A stretch of 6,258 bases of DNA from Candidatus Peregrinibacteria bacterium. Lineage in GTDB: Bacteria; Patescibacteriota; Gracilibacteria; Peribacterales; Peribacteraceae. The stretch covers positions 1-6,258 of the forward strand of contig JACRIG010000094.1 in assembly GCA_016215715.1 (NCBI GenBank). The letters are read 5' to 3'. The translations under genes and the position numbers were made by a program. Shown here one piece after another: positions 5,097 to 6,258 of this stretch (positions within the stretch are counted from its first letter, which is position 1; each line of letters starts with the position of its first letter). The notes under the pieces are model-generated. The model had not been told where the DNA came from. It saw only the letters and a program-made list of their open reading frames with translations, and made no database searches.

Positions 5097-5684
5097 GTGA
5101 GAGAGAAGATCATCCTCGCCTCGGCCAGCCCCCAACGAAAACGCCTGCTTGAATCGCTCGGTATTTCCTTTGACGTCTTTCCAAGCACATTCGACGAAGA
5201 TGGGCACCCGGTGCGTGAACCAATGAAGCGCGCGCAGATTCTTGCGGAGAAGAAGGCGGAGCATGTTCGTCAGGCTCATCCCGATGCATGGATCATCGGC
5301 TGCGATACGCTCGTTGTAGCGTCCACCGGCGCACTTCTGGAGAAACCGCACGATCGGCAGGAGGCAGCGGAAATGCTCCGGCTCCAGAGCGGGGGAGTAT
5401 CCATCGTTCATTCAGGATTATGTTTACTTTCCCCGCGCGGTGAATCCTTCACCGGACTCTCGAGCTCAAAAGTTACATTTAAGAAACTGAGTGATGAAGA
5501 AGTGGAATGGTGGATGGAGACCGGACTCTGGAAAGACCGCAGCGGCGCGTTTCAGATCGATGGGTTGGGGCAACTGATGATCGAGCGGATCGACGGGGAC
5601 TGGACGGGGGTTGTGGGGTTGCCGGTTTTTTTGCTGGGGGAACTGGCGAAGGAGGCGGGACTGAGGCTTATGAGTGAAAAATAA
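5097..5684 (+). CDS. maf: Maf-family nucleoside triphosphate pyrophosphatase
   Basis: This gene encodes 195 residues, the usual Maf length. Maf proteins are cytosolic house-cleaning enzymes that hydrolyse non-canonical or surplus nucleoside triphosphates to monophosphates and pyrophosphate. Visible motifs are LASASPQRKRLL (7-18, the phosphate-binding S.xR loop), GCDTLVV with probable catalytic Asp70, KPHDRQEAAEML (83-94), and the C-terminal block GAFQIDGLGQ (150-159) to GDWTGVVGLPV (167-177). The subfamily (dTTP/UTP-type or 7-methyl-GTP-type) cannot be settled by eye. The start is GTG, fixed by the conserved REKIILASASP; no Shine-Dalgarno precedes it. The 3' end overlaps the convergent minus-strand phosphatase gene by 17 bases. 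With dcd it gives the window two nucleotide-pool enzymes, but the two genes are far apart and not an operon. Confidence 0.95.
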   Translation: MREKIILASASPQRKRLLESLGISFDVFPSTFDEDGHPVREPMKRAQILAEKKAEHVRQAHPDAWIIGCDTLVVASTGALLEKPHDRQEAAEMLRLQSGGVSIVHSGLCLLSPRGESFTGLSSSKVTFKKLSDEEVEWWMETGLWKDRSGAFQIDGLGQLMIERIDGDWTGVVGLPVFLLGELAKEAGLRLMSEK

Positions 5685-6258
5685 ACCCTTTCAGTTCCTC
5701 AAAAATCACCTTTGTCGATGCAACGCCGTCGACTCCTTTGCGTACATCGTCCTTATCCCGCAGACGAAATTCTGCTTTTCCTCCGGCTTCTTCGACGATC
5801 AGACTGCCGGGGGCGATGTCCCAGAGGCCGACGCGTTCGTAGTAGATGCCGTCGTTTAAGCCCTCTGCAATCGCGGTCAATTCACATGCCGCGCAACCGT
5901 AGTTGTGCAGGCTTGCGCACTGAACGATGGGGACATGCAGCTCCCCGCCACATTCCTTTGCTCTACTGTTCAGATTCGTTGAGAGAATGGCATCGTTCAT
6001 GTCGCGGGTTTTACGAACCTGCAGCCGCTCTCCGTCCCGGAATGCGCCCCCACCAAGTTTCGCGCTATAGATCTGCTGACGCATCGGGAGCGCGATCACC
6101 CCGATGACCGGTTTTCCGTTTTCCAGCAGCGCGATCATCGAACCGAAGTTCGGAGAGGCGTGAATGAAGTTTGTTGTTCCATCCAGAGGATCGATGACCC
6201 ATGTGAAAGGGGACTTTGCGTCACCGAAGCTGTCCGCACCCTCCTCTTCGCCGATGAA
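5668..6258 (-). CDS. Inositol monophosphatase family protein (5' end beyond right edge)
   Basis: The visible 196 residues are the C-terminal three quarters of a Mg-dependent sugar/inositol phosphatase of the IMPase/SuhB superfamily. The frame runs open from the right edge (6258) to TAA at 5670-5668. Metal-site motifs are present in order: GEEEG (3-7 of the visible part), WVIDPLDGTTNFIH (20-33, metal-binding Asp23 and Asp26), the YGCAACELTAIAEG block (120-133) and LWDIAPGSLIVEEAGG (145-160, with the WD aspartate). About 60 to 70 N-terminal residues are missing. The substrate (inositol phosphate, fructose-1,6-bisphosphate, or the nucleotide 3'-phosphate of CysQ types) cannot be assigned from this part. 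An internal ATG at 6138 would lose the metal motifs and is not the start. The gene is convergent with maf, with 17 bases of overlap and no terminator between them. Confidence 0.95.
   Translation of the reverse strand, partial: FIGEEEGADSFGDAKSPFTWVIDPLDGTTNFIHASPNFGSMIALLENGKPVIGVIALPMRQQIYSAKLGGGAFRDGERLQVRKTRDMNDAILSTNLNSRAKECGGELHVPIVQCASLHNYGCAACELTAIAEGLNDGIYYERVGLWDIAPGSLIVEEAGGKAEFRLRDKDDVRKGVDGVASTKVIFEELKGFIFHS

Noticed and set aside
4478..5411. Other-frame ORFs over the membrane protein and maf (4478-5053, 4855-5100, 5046-5411)
   Set aside because: They overlap well-supported genes, have no recognisable motifs, and one crosses the hairpin.
5674..6107. Plus-strand frames 5674-5859 and 5712-6107
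   Set aside because: They are antisense to the IMPase-family gene, whose metal-binding motifs fix the coding strand.
1..6258. CRISPR array, toxin-antitoxin pair, transposase or defence system
   Set aside because: There are no regularly spaced repeats of suitable length and no recognisable genes of these classes; the only arrayed repeat is the 7-base heptamer.

Overview
The window reads as GC-rich bacterial chromosome (GC looks to be in the upper 50s by eye; not computed) packed with small housekeeping genes. I read eight protein-coding units and one tRNA. In order: a long minus-strand gene of unknown function that runs off the left edge; dcd (dCTP deaminase); tRNA-Val(CAC); a small unknown gene; an RluA-family pseudouridine synthase; trpS (tryptophanyl-tRNA synthetase), interrupted by one in-frame amber codon; an unknown membrane-anchored or exported protein; a Maf-family nucleotide pyrophosphatase; and a minus-strand inositol-monophosphatase-family gene that runs off the right edge.

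The recognisable genes serve nucleotide-pool hygiene (dcd, maf), RNA modification (pseudouridine synthase), tRNA supply and charging (tRNA-Val, trpS) and sugar or inositol phosphate metabolism. They do not form one pathway. Several plus-strand genes carry their own promoter-like hexamer just upstream of the start instead of sharing a long leader, so they look like individually transcribed genes.

Most plus-strand genes lack a Shine-Dalgarno sequence. Instead a TAnnnT -10-like hexamer ends about 6 to 8 bases before the start codon (dcd, the 2386 gene, the pseudouridine synthase, trpS and, less surely, maf). This suggests leaderless mRNAs. Together with compact genes, a 320-codon TrpRS frame and many proteins of unknown function, it would fit a small-genome lineage such as the Candidate Phyla Radiation/Patescibacteria, possibly Peregrinibacteria. 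That placement is an inference with low to moderate confidence. The genetic code looks standard: TAA, TGA and TAG all appear as ordinary stops.

The non-coding DNA is unusual. The dcd upstream region holds two inverted G/C-rich palindromes resembling a REP doublet. Between dcd and the tRNA lie two inverted arrays of a 7-base CCAARAN-type repeat. The 2386 gene has a very AT-rich promoter with a perfect 8-bp dyad overlapping the -10. A 13-bp perfect hairpin separates the membrane protein from maf and ends 7 bases before the maf start. The most striking observation is the single amber codon in an otherwise intact trpS. I see no CRISPR array, transposase, phage gene or recognisable defence system.
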